This document shows positions 1 through 9,125 of a stretch of DNA of 64,000 nucleotides, in pieces (positions within the stretch are counted from its first letter, which is position 1; each line of letters starts with the position of its first letter). The position numbers and the translations under genes are program-made. The notes under the pieces were generated by a model. The model had not been told where the DNA came from, ran no database searches, and saw only the letters and a program-made list of their open reading frames with translations. Location of the stretch: positions 229,221,152-229,285,151 of the forward strand of contig CM060981.1 in the NCBI GenBank assembly GCA_030765065.1. Reading direction: 5' to 3'. Source of the DNA: Deroplatys truncata. Taxonomy: Eukaryota; Arthropoda; Insecta; Mantodea; Mantidae.

Positions 1-344
1 CTTATGTCATATACATATCTTTTGTTGAGTGAACCATTTTCGAGATATTGCTTGTTATTTCCTTAAATTTTCCAATACTTATACTTTTTCTCAAATTCGT
101 TATTCATTTTGTTTTGTCCTGGACATGCAAAGAGAATGGAATGCGCCACATAGCAACCAGCGTTAAAATATTTGACTATCGCTTAAAAGCTACCATATTC
201 CCCTTGCATCTACAAGAAAATTAGCAATAAGATTGACATCTCGATATCTCGATTAACATGAAGCATATGGAGAATAGGCGTTTGTAAAAATAGTTTGTAC
301 AAGAGAAGAGAAAGTCATGTGAGTGTAACACATCAGATTTTTTT
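1..344 (+). repeat. Rep subtype A, 3' part, cut by the window edge
   Basis: This matches the second half of the Rep family seen complete at 4841-5690 and 40506-41395. It includes the block containing GCGCCACATAGCAACCAGCG and the terminal block ending ACACATCAGA plus a T run. It ends exactly where a Rep 5' part in opposite orientation begins, so it appears inserted in that copy's T run. Confidence 0.85.
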
Positions 345-453
345 GGATTCAGGGCGTCTCAAAACATGTATTTCCGGTGAAATCTCGGTATCAAATTTTT
401 GGGTGGAATACAATACTTCCCCTACTTACTGTACGTAGTAGAGAAAGTAAAAA
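345..453 (-). repeat. Rep 5' part, reverse orientation
   Basis: The sequence from TTGGATTCAGG to GTAGAGAAAGT is the reverse complement of the first ~110 bases of Rep. With the preceding forward copy it forms a nested insertion inside the T run of the older reverse copy. Confidence 0.85.
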
Positions 454-454
454 T

Positions 455-1346
455 ATCTGATACGAAACATTCACATTACTTTCTCTACCCTCTATCATTT
501 ATTAGTGGGTATGCAAACGCCTGATTCTACCTTTGCAACACTATCCAACACACGGCTTTTCTGGACGAACAATTAATTCTATTTTTACTAAAGCTTATTT
601 TGCTATCTACTACATTTTAATCCAAAAGCCTATGCAGATATAGCTGCATTACACGTTTCGTTATAGTTACAAAGGGAACAGCGATGGTCAAATGTTTAAG
701 GACTGGTCGCTATATGCTGGACTTAAAATCCCATGCTGTTTCAAGCAATCGCGAGAAACAACTGAATGCTGAAAGGAAATTGAAACCTTTAATAACGGAT
801 ATTTCGGAAATAGTCTATGCCACAAAAACCTATTTTAAATAAATTATGTGTTTTAAAGAGATCTACATATTTGGTGTAGAACGTCTTCGCCTGTTGCATA
901 ACGTTTAGCAGTTGTAAAAGATTATACAAAATTTCTTCCAACTGAAGTGGACTACACAGGTCATTTCCAAAAAAATTCAAGATATACATTAATTTGTCCT
1001 GTAAACATCTTTAATATTTTGTATTTTAATCAAAATCGTTAGAGCTATTTTAAAAAACTTCAAAAAATTTCCATGTAAAGGGTAGCTTCAGGTAGGAAGA
1101 TTTTGTTGCAAATCTTCATGTCGCATCTTTGTAAGATATTAAATCTAAATCTCAAATTTGGTATTTATCCGACTTATCGTTTTTGATTTGTGCTGTTCAA
1201 GAACGCACGCACGCGGATCTTTATCTAAATTTTTTTTTATTCAGGGGGCCTCAAAACATGTATTTCTGGTGAAATCTAAGTATTGAATTTTTGGGTGGAA
1301 TGTAGTACCTCCTCTACTTGCTATGCGTCGTATAAAAAGTAAAAAT
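455..1346 (-). repeat. Rep subtype B, nearly complete, reverse orientation
   Basis: It starts with a diverged TCTGATAC end and ends GTATAAAAAGTAAAAAT. The middle carries the subtype B block (GCGAGAAACAACTGAATG), also seen at 19808-20726, 12476-13203 and 60405-61288. It is more diverged than the subtype A copies, so probably older. Confidence 0.8.
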
Positions 1347-1682
1347 ATGTATAACGAAATAAATACGGAACTTGTGTCAAAGAACCTTTTTGCTAGCATT
1401 TGTCTTTTCCCTATGTTTGACATTTCCCTAATTGAAGCCTAATGAGTGCGCGGAAAATCCCTTTACACTGTTATGAACAGCTCACGTCCTATAGAAATAT
1501 CCGCGTGGGTTCCTCCATGTTCGTAACATGAAGCTATTTTGTCTCCATGTCCGATTGTGTATTCGCAACATCACATTAGGGATGTTATACCGCACGAACT
1601 GTGGCTTTTCTGCTGTTGTGTGTAGAAGTATCTGTTTTATCACACATTTTCACAATACTCCACAGTACATTGTCAGGTGTCG
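1347..1682. other. Unassigned intergenic DNA
   Basis: I see no coding, RNA or repeat signal here beyond the short open frame starting near 1528, which has no recognisable domain. Confidence 0.5.
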
Positions 1683-1952
1683 TCCTCCGTGGTCTAGGTG
1701 TACCATATTAGCCTCCAGCTTCCGATGTCGCGGGTTCAAACTTGGTGGATTTTTCGGGCGTAAAAATCCATAGCATGGCTTCCTTCGGAAGGGAAGTAAA
1801 GCCGGTGATCCCGTGTCGTAGATTTACGGCACGTAAAAGAGTCTCAAGCCTGACAAAGAGGCCTCTGAGCAAATGTCCGGTTTTTCAGGCCCAATATAGA
1901 ACAGGGCGCTAAGGATCATAGTAGGTAAAGAGCGTCCAAAAATAAAAAACTT
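1683..1952 (+). mobile_element. tRNA-derived SINE, family 1
   Basis: A tRNA-like head has an A-box-like TGGTCTAGGTG and a B-box-like GGGTTCAAACT at 1733-1743. A body follows with GGGCGTAAAAATCC, then GGCTTCCTTCGGAAGGGAAG, then CCCGTGTCGTAGATTTACGG, and an A-rich tail. A second copy with the same body lies at 58262-58535, which supports a dispersed family. Pol III transcription from the internal boxes is expected for SINEs; here it is inferred. The body resembles domains I associate with termite and cockroach SINEs, but I did not verify the name. Confidence 0.7.
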
Positions 1953-2472
1953 CTTGTAGGCCAAGGCAATTGACTAGGGATTGCTCTGTTCCACGTTCAA
2001 TCCACAACACATGTATTTGTCAGAAGCTCGCGTATTTGGTCTTCAACTGCGGTTAGCATCAAGAACCCTTTCCGTGGCAAAAGTCTTCTTCTCTCATCCC
2101 AGTAACATTGAACGTGAGATGGTGTGTTGCCAAAATGCACCATAAAGTCATTCTGAATATCCTGCATTGTTTTTTCCGACGATTCGGCGTTCTTGGTACA
2201 ACACAGAAGCCACCAAACCCTTTTCTACATTAAAAGCATTCGTATCTGCCATATCTCCTTAGCAGTCATGTTGAGCGGGAATTTTGTCTATTGTTACCAC
2301 TATCGCTGTAAGTTTGACGGTTCGATGTCGTATTAGTAATGCGTATTATCCTTCTTTCTTTGCATCATAAAACCCGATTAAATCAGTGTAAAGGGACTTT
2401 CCAATCATCCCTTTGTTTTGTCAGTATATGAACGAACTTTTAAGAGAACGTATCCTACCTTCGTGAGTAAAA
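1953..2472. other. Unassigned intergenic DNA
   Basis: No domain, repeat or RNA feature was recognised. Confidence 0.5.
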
Positions 2473-2608
2473 TGTCAACAACCCACCTCCGTCCACTAGC
2501 ATATACTGTCAAAAACCTAACTTGGTCCCATAGTATTCATTGTCAACAACCCAGCTCGATTCCGTTGCATGTACTGTCAACAATCCCACTCGGCCCCATA
2601 GCATTCAT
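2473..2608 (+). repeat. 34-bp tandem repeat, 4 units in an A-B-A-B order
   Basis: Four consecutive 34-base units each begin TGTCAA. Units 1 and 3 end GCATATAC or GCATGTAC. Units 2 and 4 contain CCCATAG and end ATTCAT. The true period is therefore a 68-base dimer. Related units recur at 3745-3808. Confidence 0.85.
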
Positions 2609-3744
2609 GTGTAGCATTTTGCCACTACTTTGTTGTGTTACTCGTTGAGGGTGAAGTCTTCAGAACTCGAGATCGCCGATATCAGTCAGGAAGCACTTAT
2701 GGACGTCGCAACTCAGGGTCAACTATCGGCGAGTCGGTCTGAAATTCCCTACTCTTATTGTCAGGGTAGGATTGCGGGAGGGTGACACTACGATATTGTT
2801 CTTGAAGAAAACGTTTTCACTTTCTCACTAAAACGCGTATTCCTGACAGAAAACCTGCAAGATTATTGTTCTTGTTCTACCCCGTACGGTTCTTTTATAA
2901 GAATATTTTCACCCTTTGGTCCACTAACGTTTTGCTCTGGATAATTATTTATTATTTATTATTCCCGCGAACTTGAATTCATTACCTGCGGCGTGTTAAG
3001 TTATTTATTATCTTGGATAAAATAACTTCAATGACAATCTAACACTCTATATATTTATTCCACACGAATTACTCTATGATTGCATTGTGCGGCACTTCGT
3101 AAACTTTGGAACTTTTATTATTTTCTTTCCTCTTCTTCTTCTTCTTCTTCTTCTTCTTCTTTTTTGACTCGACGTCTTGTGTGTTTCCTTATCGGAGAAT
3201 CATGGCAGACAGCCCCAAAACCACGCTCGCATTCCCATATCTCAACGACTGCTCTCCTCCAAATTTTATACATGTCACTGCGTATTCCTATTTTTCTATT
3301 GGTTCTCGCCTTATTCTCTGCGTTTATTGGTTCCCTGGTTGAAAGTTTAAACCTTAACTGTAGGAAATGTCCATTGCCTCATAGCATATGTTTGCTTGAA
3401 AACTTGTCTCGCACCCACGAATTACAAAAGAAGGTTTCGAATTTTATGGCCCCACTCTCGCAAAACATAATGGACAGTCTAAAACGAAGCCACTCTTATT
3501 CTTGCCTAAATCTTGCAGTTTTTCTTATGAAATTATGCCTTTATTTATTATATATTATTATAGAAACTTAAAACATATTTACAGCTTATGAAGGGCTTTC
3601 GATTGATATAATTTTTATCCTATGGCTTTAAAATTATGGAAATTTATCAACTTGAATATTATTTAATTTTTAATAATTCCTAAAAATAATTATTATAGAG
3701 TTCCTTTTTTATTCGTTTTTAATCGGCGGAAACATTGCTACACA
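2609..3744. other. Unassigned DNA between two blocks of the 34-bp repeat
   Basis: It contains a TTC microsatellite (3129-3161) and an open frame of 163 codons at 3080-3571 (+). That frame has a poly-Ser run from the microsatellite and no recognisable domain, so I do not call it a gene. Confidence 0.5.
3129..3161 (+). repeat. (TTC/CTT)n microsatellite
   Basis: About ten uninterrupted CTT units are followed by a T run. Confidence 0.9.
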
Positions 3745-3808
3745 TGTCAACTCAGTTCGGTCCCATAACATTCATAGTCAACAACTCAATTCAGTTCCGT
3801 AGCATATA
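3745..3808 (+). repeat. Two further units of the 34-bp repeat, B-A order
   Basis: TGTCAACTCAGTTCGGTCCC..ATTCAT is followed by GTCAACAACTC..GCATATA. These match the B and A units at 2473-2608 with a 3-base deletion in the first. Confidence 0.75.
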
Positions 3809-4019
3809 GAGCGGAAACCATAATAATTTCCGAGTATAGTGAAGTGTTAAGTGGTGTGACATCCTTGTTAAAAAAATCGATAACAGTATTGAGAACTAGT
3901 AGTTAGTTGTGACCGCAATATTGCTGGTAGCTCTTCACAAACGAACAAACGTTATTGCAGTGTATTTGGTATTTTGGCGTTTTTTCAAGATCTTTCATTT
4001 GATTAGAATCATAATTTTT

Positions 4020-4840
4020 ACTTTCTCTACTATGTATACTAAGTAGTGAAAGTGTTGTATTCCCCCCAAGAAATCGATACCGAGATTTCACCGGAAATAC
4101 ATGTTTTGAGACCCCCTGAGCATTTTTGGAAACATGTCCGTGTGTGTGTCTGTGAGCAACATAACTCAGAAACGAACTGTCGGATAAACACCAAACTTGG
4201 TATTTAGGTTCAGTATCTTCCAGAGATGCGACAAGAAGGTTTTCAAGAAAATCTCCCACCCCAGATTACCCTTTACTTGGAACATTTTTTGAAAATTTTA
4301 ATTTTCTCAAAAATGTCTCTAACGATATTGATTAAAATATCACATGGTTAATATATTTTCATGACAAATGAAATGTATATCTCGAATTTTATGGAAATGT
4401 CTACAAAAGTATTCTTCATTGTGAACGACTTTTGCATAACTGGTAAACCATAAGAGATAGACAAAATTTTACTACGCAACAAATGTATATTGCGTTAAAA
4501 TACACAATTTATGTCATATACATTTCTTTTGTTGAGTGAACCGTTTTCGAGAAATTGCTTGTTATTCCCTTAAATTTTCCAATACTTATACTTCTCAAAT
4601 TCCTCATTCATTTTATTTTATGTCCTGCACATGCAAAGAGAATGGAATGCGCCACATAGCAACCAGCGTTAAAATATTTGACTATCGCTTAAAACTTACT
4701 ATATTCCCCTTGCATCCACATGAAAATTACCAATAAGATTGACATCTCGATTAACATGAAGCATATGGAGAATAAGCGTTTGTAAAAATAGTTTGTACAA
4801 GAGTAGAGAAAGTCATGTGAGTGTAAAACATCAGATTTTT
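4020..4840 (+). repeat. Rep subtype A, complete forward copy (first of a head-to-tail pair)
   Basis: It runs from ACTTTCTCTACTATG to ACATCAGATTTTT and joins the next copy with only the T run between. Typical internal landmarks are present: ATTTCACCGGAAATACATGTTTTGAG (4084-4109), a TG-rich stretch near 4138, CATAACTCAGAAACG and GGTAAACCATAAGAGATAGAC. A 118-codon minus-strand open frame (3903-4259) overlaps it but is shared by repeat copies and shows no known domain. Confidence 0.9.
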
Positions 4841-5690
4841 ACTTTCTCTACTACGTACAGTAAGTAGGGGAAGTATTGTATTCCACTCAAAAATTCGATA
4901 CCGAGATTTCACCGGAAATACATGTTTTGAGACATCCTGAATCCAAAAAAAGCATTTTTGGAAACATGTCCGTGTGTATGTGTCTGTCTGTGAACAGCAT
5001 AACTCAGGATCGAACAGTCGGATAAACACCAAACTTGGTATTTAGGTTCCGTATCTTCCAGGGATGCGACACGAAGGTTTTCAAGAAAATCCCCCCACCC
5101 CAGATTACCCTTTACGTGGAAGACTTTTCGAAAAGTTTAATTTTCTCAAAAATGGCTCTAACGATTTTGATTAAAATATCATATGTTTAAGATATTTTCA
5201 TGACAAATGAAATGTATATCTTGAATTTTCTGGGAATGTCTCCAAAAGTATTCTCCATTGTGAACGACTTTTGCATAACTGGTAAACCATAAGAGATAGG
5301 CAAAATTTTACCACACAACAAATGTAGATCGCGTTAAAATACACAACTTATGTCATATACATTTTTTTTGTTGAGTGAACCTTTTTCGAGATATTGCTTG
5401 TTATTCCCTTAAATTTTCCAATACTTATACTTTTTCTCAATTTCGTTATTCATTTTTTTATGTCCTGGATATGTAAAGAGAATGGAATGCGCCACATGAC
5501 AACCAGCGGTTAATAGATTTGACTATCGCTTAAAACCTACCATATTCTCCTTGCATCTGCAAGAAAGTTAGCAATAAGATCAACATATCGATATCTCGAT
5601 TAACATGAAGCATATGGAGAATAAGCGTTTGTAAAAATAGTTTGTACAAGAGTAGAGAAAGTGATGTGAGTGTAACACATCAGATTTTTT
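4841..5690 (+). repeat. Rep subtype A, complete forward copy (second of the pair)
   Basis: Full length, ACTTTCTCTACTACG to CACATCAGATTTTTT, with close similarity to the preceding copy. The shared T-run junction suggests one copy inserted at the terminal T run of the other. Confidence 0.9.
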
Positions 5691-6050
5691 AATAATATAC
5701 CCACTTTTCAACTATTTTTGTGGAGTTGACTAAATTGTTATATGCATTTAGTAGAGGAAATCTTGTTTATGTAACATCTGACTTTGCGGTAAAAATCGGT
5801 TTTGAAACTATAACATCGTTTTGCAGACACTATAGATCTACTGAAAGTTACAAGTCTTTTAAAATGGGAAGGGAAATTATTCATTATGAACTATATTGGG
5901 ATGAATTTCCTTCAGGACCGAGTTAGGTTGTTTACATTTTGAAAAACTGGACCGAGTTAGGTTAGGTACATTTGGAAGCCGGGACCTAGTTCAGATTCGA
6001 AAGTAAAACATGGACCGCAGATGAGTTGCACCAGTTTAAAAATAAGTAAT
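5691..6050. other. Unassigned DNA with a short local duplication
   Basis: GGACCGAGTTAGGTT occurs at about 5916 and again at about 5950. A 68-codon frame at 5720-5926 (+) shows no domain. Confidence 0.5.
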
Positions 6051-6253
6051 TTTACTTTGTTTACTTTTTATCTCCTTGGGTATCTGATGCACATCGTGAT
6101 TTCATCGAAAATACATGTTTTGAGGTCCCTTGAATAAACACTATTGTGTTAATTGTTCGTGTCTGTGTGTGCGCGCGGAGAAAAAATAAAAAACCAAGTT
6201 TTGGACGAATATCAAACTTGTATTAAACTTTACCAGCTACAGCGATGCACGAA
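6051..6253 (+). repeat. Old Rep copy, left part, interrupted by mitochondrial DNA
   Basis: Diverged Rep landmarks are visible: GATTTCATCGAAAATACATGTTTTGAGG, a TGTGTGTGCGCGCG stretch, then CAGCGATGCACGAA, which corresponds to the Rep block AGAGATGCGACACGAA. The copy stops there and resumes at 6498 with CAAGAAAATCCCC. Confidence 0.7.
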
Positions 6254-6350
6254 AATTATTAAAATACAAATTCAAGATCTTAATAAAGTTAAACCATATG
6301 ATAAATAATCATAACCAAAAATAGATCTTAACCACATTCAACAAAAAATA
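6254..6350 (-). pseudogene. ND4: Nuclear mitochondrial fragment: ND4
   Basis: Read on the minus strand with the invertebrate mitochondrial code, this gives a frame containing GYDYLSYGLTLLSSWIC. It matches the conserved early part of insect NADH dehydrogenase subunit 4 (family knowledge: [FL]G.D.LSYGL.LLS.WIC). TGA must be read as Trp and AGA as Ser, and both would break a nuclear reading. The fragment covers about 30 codons of a gene of about 440, so it is non-functional. It directly adjoins an ATP8 fragment that is not its neighbour in mitochondrial DNA. Confidence 0.75.
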
Positions 6351-6353
6351 CAT

Positions 6354-6440
6354 ATTAATAAAAAAATACTAATGAATTAATACTCTTTATTCCTCAAATA
6401 ATGCCCTTAAATTGATTAATTCTTTTTTTATTTGTAATAC
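6354..6440 (+). pseudogene. ATP8: Nuclear mitochondrial fragment: ATP8 start, possibly with part of tRNA-Asp
   Basis: From 6389 the plus strand reads IPQMMPLNWLILF in the invertebrate mitochondrial code. That is the typical start of insect ATP synthase subunit 8, with ATT as initiator and TGA as Trp. The AT-rich 35 bases just before it (about 6354-6388) could be the 3' part of tRNA-Asp, which precedes ATP8 in insect mitochondrial DNA; that part is less certain. About 16 codons of ATP8 are present before the match ends near 6437, where CYTB-like sequence begins in opposite orientation. Confidence 0.7.
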
Positions 6441-6497
6441 ATAAGCTATAAAGGTTGTTGCTATTACTACACATAAAATTACAACTCCAATTATTCA
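6438..6497 (-). pseudogene. CYTB: Nuclear mitochondrial fragment: CYTB
   Basis: On the minus strand the mitochondrial reading is W-M-IGVVILCVVMATTFMAYV. It matches the conserved cytochrome b segment W.IGV.IL..VMAT.FM.YVLPWG. The match stops just before PWG, where the ATP8 piece starts. Only about 20 codons are present. It is the shortest of the three pieces, so its assignment is the least secure. Confidence 0.6.
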
Positions 6498-6750
6498 AGA
6501 AAATCCCCACATTGCAAAGTACCTTTTGCATGTAGAATGTTTCGTTACTTTCAATTTCTTAAAAATTCCTAATCTAGTTTGATTAAAATATGATATGCTT
6601 AATATATTTACGAATAATAAAATATCGTCTTGAACTTTCAGCAAACAGCCTGTGCAGTCCTCTCCATTGTAAATGAACTTTGTATAATTTTTGCAGCTGG
6701 TAAACCACAAGAAATGGATAAAGCTTTCTACGTAGGTATTGTTAAAATAT
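6498..6750 (+). repeat. Old Rep copy, right part, resuming after the mitochondrial insert
   Basis: CAAGAAAATCCCCACATTGC, TTTGATTAAAATATGATATG and GGTAAACCACAAGAAATGGA follow the Rep order. The copy is cut again by a SINE at 6752. Confidence 0.7.
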
Positions 6751-6751
6751 A

Positions 6752-7316
6752 CCGTAGCGGATGGCTCATGCTGCTACGTCTGTCGGCCGTATTTGGGAGG
6801 TCGTAGATTCGATTCCAGCGGCCACCTTCCTGACTCGTGGGCTTTCTCGGGGTTTCCAGGGTCGCTTGGCGAATGCTGGGAAGGCTCATTGACTCCCCCG
6901 AATTTCTGTTCTCTCATTCTCCCTCTTTCACTTACAGTTGGCTCCGGGCTGTGCTTTGGACGACTGCGGACAGATGGCGCAGATGGCTTGCGTATTGCAA
7001 CCTATTCTCGGCCTTAATGGAGGCCGCTCGAGTCTTCGTTGCTGGGTCGAACTTTCCCCGATCTCCGCTGGAGGGGAGCCTGTGAGTCACCCTCTGGTGT
7101 CTTAAGAGGGCTGCTTTAGCGCTCTCCGTTTGGGTGCTCAAACTTGTAACAGTTAGGGACCTCTGCCTGTCTCTGTCGCCTGCGTCGACCGGTCTGTAGT
7201 CCATACGTTATCTACAGTTCCTTCATCTCATCTGTTCCTCCCTGGGGTGTATACACAAAAGATATCTGTGTCGGTCGAGGTGCTAGGTGTCCCCTCCGTA
7301 GTGTTAACCTACTCCT
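6752..7316 (+). mobile_element. tRNA-derived SINE, family 2 (long, about 565 bp)
   Basis: The tRNA-like head has an A-box-like TGGCTCATGCTGC and a B-box-like AGATTCGATTCC near 6805-6816. The long body is GC-richer than its surroundings. A target duplication flanks it: TATTGTTAAAATA just before (about 6738-6750) and TATTGTTAAAGTA just after (about 7317-7329). Its first ~100 bases are related to the SINEs at 7579 and 10218, but the rest differs. Confidence 0.75.
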
Positions 7317-7566
7317 TATTGTTAAAGTATTGAATTTGTATTAAACAATTGTATGCTAATGACCATATGTGACATACGTATTGCTATTCCTGTGAGCTTT
7401 ACAATACTGTGTATTTTGGTTACCATTCGTTTGCTTCTCGTTGTACCTGCAGAGAGTTTGGAACTTCAAAGCAAGCATACAGGAACCCACTTTTCAAATA
7501 CTTGACTAAGCTACAGTATTCCTCGTGTACCTACAACCAAGTGTGCAATTAAACCATTTCTGTAGT
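7317..7566. other. Unassigned DNA, probably the end of the old Rep copy
   Basis: Weak resemblance to Rep order (for example CTTGACTAAGC and CCTCGTGTACCTACAA near 7500) suggests decayed Rep. No other feature is seen. Confidence 0.35.
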
Positions 7567-7578
7567 AGCAGATATAAA

Positions 7579-7797
7579 ACCGAGCGGGATGGCTCAGGCG
7601 GTAACGTCTTAGGGCGACCCATGAGTTTTTTCGGTTTTTTTCCCGGGTCTTCAGGCGAATGTTGAAGTGGTTTCTTTCCTCTCCGAATTTCCGGTCCCTC
7701 CATTCATCATTTCATTCATCCTTCATCCCGTTGTCTCTTTCAGTGTCAGTGACGGCGTTTTGGTGCAGTGTGTCAGGGGGAAAGGGTTCTCTGTGTG
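7579..7797 (+). mobile_element. tRNA-derived SINE, family 3, 5' part only, B box deleted
   Basis: It aligns to the first ~260 bases of the SINE at 10218-10741, starting CCGAGCGGGATGGCTCAGGCGG. About 38 bases including the B box are missing after GGTAACGTCT. The copy is cut at about 7797, where mariner sequence begins. It is preceded by AGCAGATATAAA (7567-7578), also found at 10206 and 10742. Confidence 0.75.
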
Positions 7798-8922
7798 GGT
7801 GGTCTGAAAAGTTTCCGACCTCAACATGAAGATGGAAGCACTCGTAAATAAAAGTTAGTGAATTTCGTTGTTCATCTGTTGATAGTTACTCACCAAAGTT
7901 TCAGCCATTTTGGACGCTCAGTTGTTATGTAACAGTCGTTTGAGTGAGGTGATGTGAGTGTTTTTATGAAAATGGACAAAATCGAGTGTCGAGCTGTCAT
8001 TAAATATTTGTTTTTGAAAGGCAATACGCCTACGCAAATGAAAGATGAGTTGGATTCTGTGTATGGGGACTCTGTACCTTCATTTACCACAGTGAAAGTT
8101 TGGACAGCTGAGTTTGAACGTGTCCGTAAGAGCTTGGGGGACAAACGTTTGAGACGTCCAAAAATTGCAACTACCGACGAAAACATCGCCAAAGTTCACC
8201 AAATGGTGCTAGACGACCGCCGAATTAAAGTGAGAGAGATAGCAGAGGCTATGAACATGTCAAAAGAACGTGTTTGTCGCATATTAAATCAACATTTAGA
8301 CATGAGAAAGCTGTCCGCGCGTTGGGTGCAGCGTTTGCTCACGTTTGACCAAAAACGTGTTCACATGAACATTTCTAACGCTCTGTTGGCGCAGTTTAGG
8401 CGCATTAAATCCGAGTTTTGGCGCCGATTAATTACTGTAGATGAAACTTGGATACACTATTATACGCCCAAAACAAAAATACAGTCCAAACATTGGACTG
8501 CAAAGAGGGAACCGGCTCCAGAAAAAGCAAAAACTGCTTTTTCGGCTGGGAAGTGATGGCGACTGTTTTTGGGATAATCATGGAGTTATTTTAATCCATT
8601 ATCTTCAAAAAGGAAAAAACCCTGCAGGAGCATACTACTCATCATTGCTTGAGAAGCTGAAGGCAGAACTTGCGGAAAAGGGCCAGATTTGCAGAAAAAG
8701 AAAATCCTGTTTCACCAAGCCAACGCACCGTCTCACAACTCAGCGGTTGCAATGGCGAAAATCCACGAATTACGGTTTGAACAGCTTGACCATCCGCCTT
8801 ACTCACCATATCTAGCCCCAGGGGACTCATTTTTGTTCTCTCATCTAAAAATTGCGCTCGGAGAACTGAGATTTTCGTCAAATGAAGATGCAATTACCTT
8901 CCTGAACAATTATTTTATATAA
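7798..8922 (+). mobile_element. mariner transposon, 3' end missing
   Basis: The left end carries a mariner-type terminal repeat (GGTCTGAAAAGTTTCCGACC at 7801-7820), followed by ~150 bases of leader and a transposase reading. No matching right terminal repeat is found; the element stops at the end of the reading, about 8920. It sits inside the truncated SINE at 7579-7797. Confidence 0.85.
7954..8922 (+). pseudogene. mariner transposase, frameshifted and catalytically dead
   Basis: Mariner transposases cut and paste their own element at TA sites with a D,D34D catalytic triad. The first 200 codons (7954-8556) contain the N-terminal helix-turn-helix region, the linker and the first catalytic Asp in TVDETWIHYY. 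The reading leaves frame near 8550-8580 and returns to the original frame near 8690, so at least two indels are present. The C-terminal part (8689-8922) has HQANAPSH, where family members have Asp before NAPSH, so the second catalytic Asp is Ala. The third Asp survives in YLAPGDSF. The end is shortened compared with the usual ~345 residues. Identification as mariner is very secure; loss of activity is inferred from these lesions. Confidence 0.92.
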
Positions 8923-9103
8923 ATATAGATGTTAATTAATACGAATGATGTAATTAAATTTTTCTTGTTAAGATCTTACATATTTAAAAGATTCTATATT
9001 TAATTAAGTTCTTATTATACTCTGAACAAGAATTTTACTTAATTCTATGTTTATATTTAATTAATTCATAAAAAAATGTGATAGCATTATGGTTTGTTTG
9101 TTA
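8923..9103. other. AT-rich unassigned spacer
   Basis: Very AT-rich with no coding signal. It could be residual internal DNA of the LTR element to its right, but nothing proves this. Confidence 0.4.
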
Positions 9104-9125
9104 GCCCCACGTTTGGGAGCCAATT
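9104..9125 (-). other. Primer-binding-site-like sequence beside an LTR
   Basis: On the minus strand TGGCTCCCAAACGTGGGGC directly follows the LTR at 9126-10144. The complete gypsy element has TGGCACCCAGAACGTGGGGC at the same place (32219-32240). Starting with TGG and lying just inside the LTR is the usual layout of a tRNA primer site. Confidence 0.7.

Noticed and set aside
3080-3571. 163-codon open frame with a poly-Ser run
   Set aside because: The Ser run is a CTT microsatellite, an overlapping frame (3106-3342) is equally open, and there is no recognisable domain or conserved context.
3903-4259. Recurring frame on Rep (contains DFLENL.VASLEDTEPKYQVWCLSD) seen at 3903, 15831, 39056, 51007 and elsewhere
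   Set aside because: It recurs only because Rep copies are similar, its length changes with the microsatellite it crosses, and no protein family is recognised. A test of synonymous against non-synonymous change among genomic copies would settle it.
6739-7204. Frames of 82-92 codons in GC-rich DNA
   Set aside because: They lie in a tRNA-derived SINE with target duplications and have no domain.
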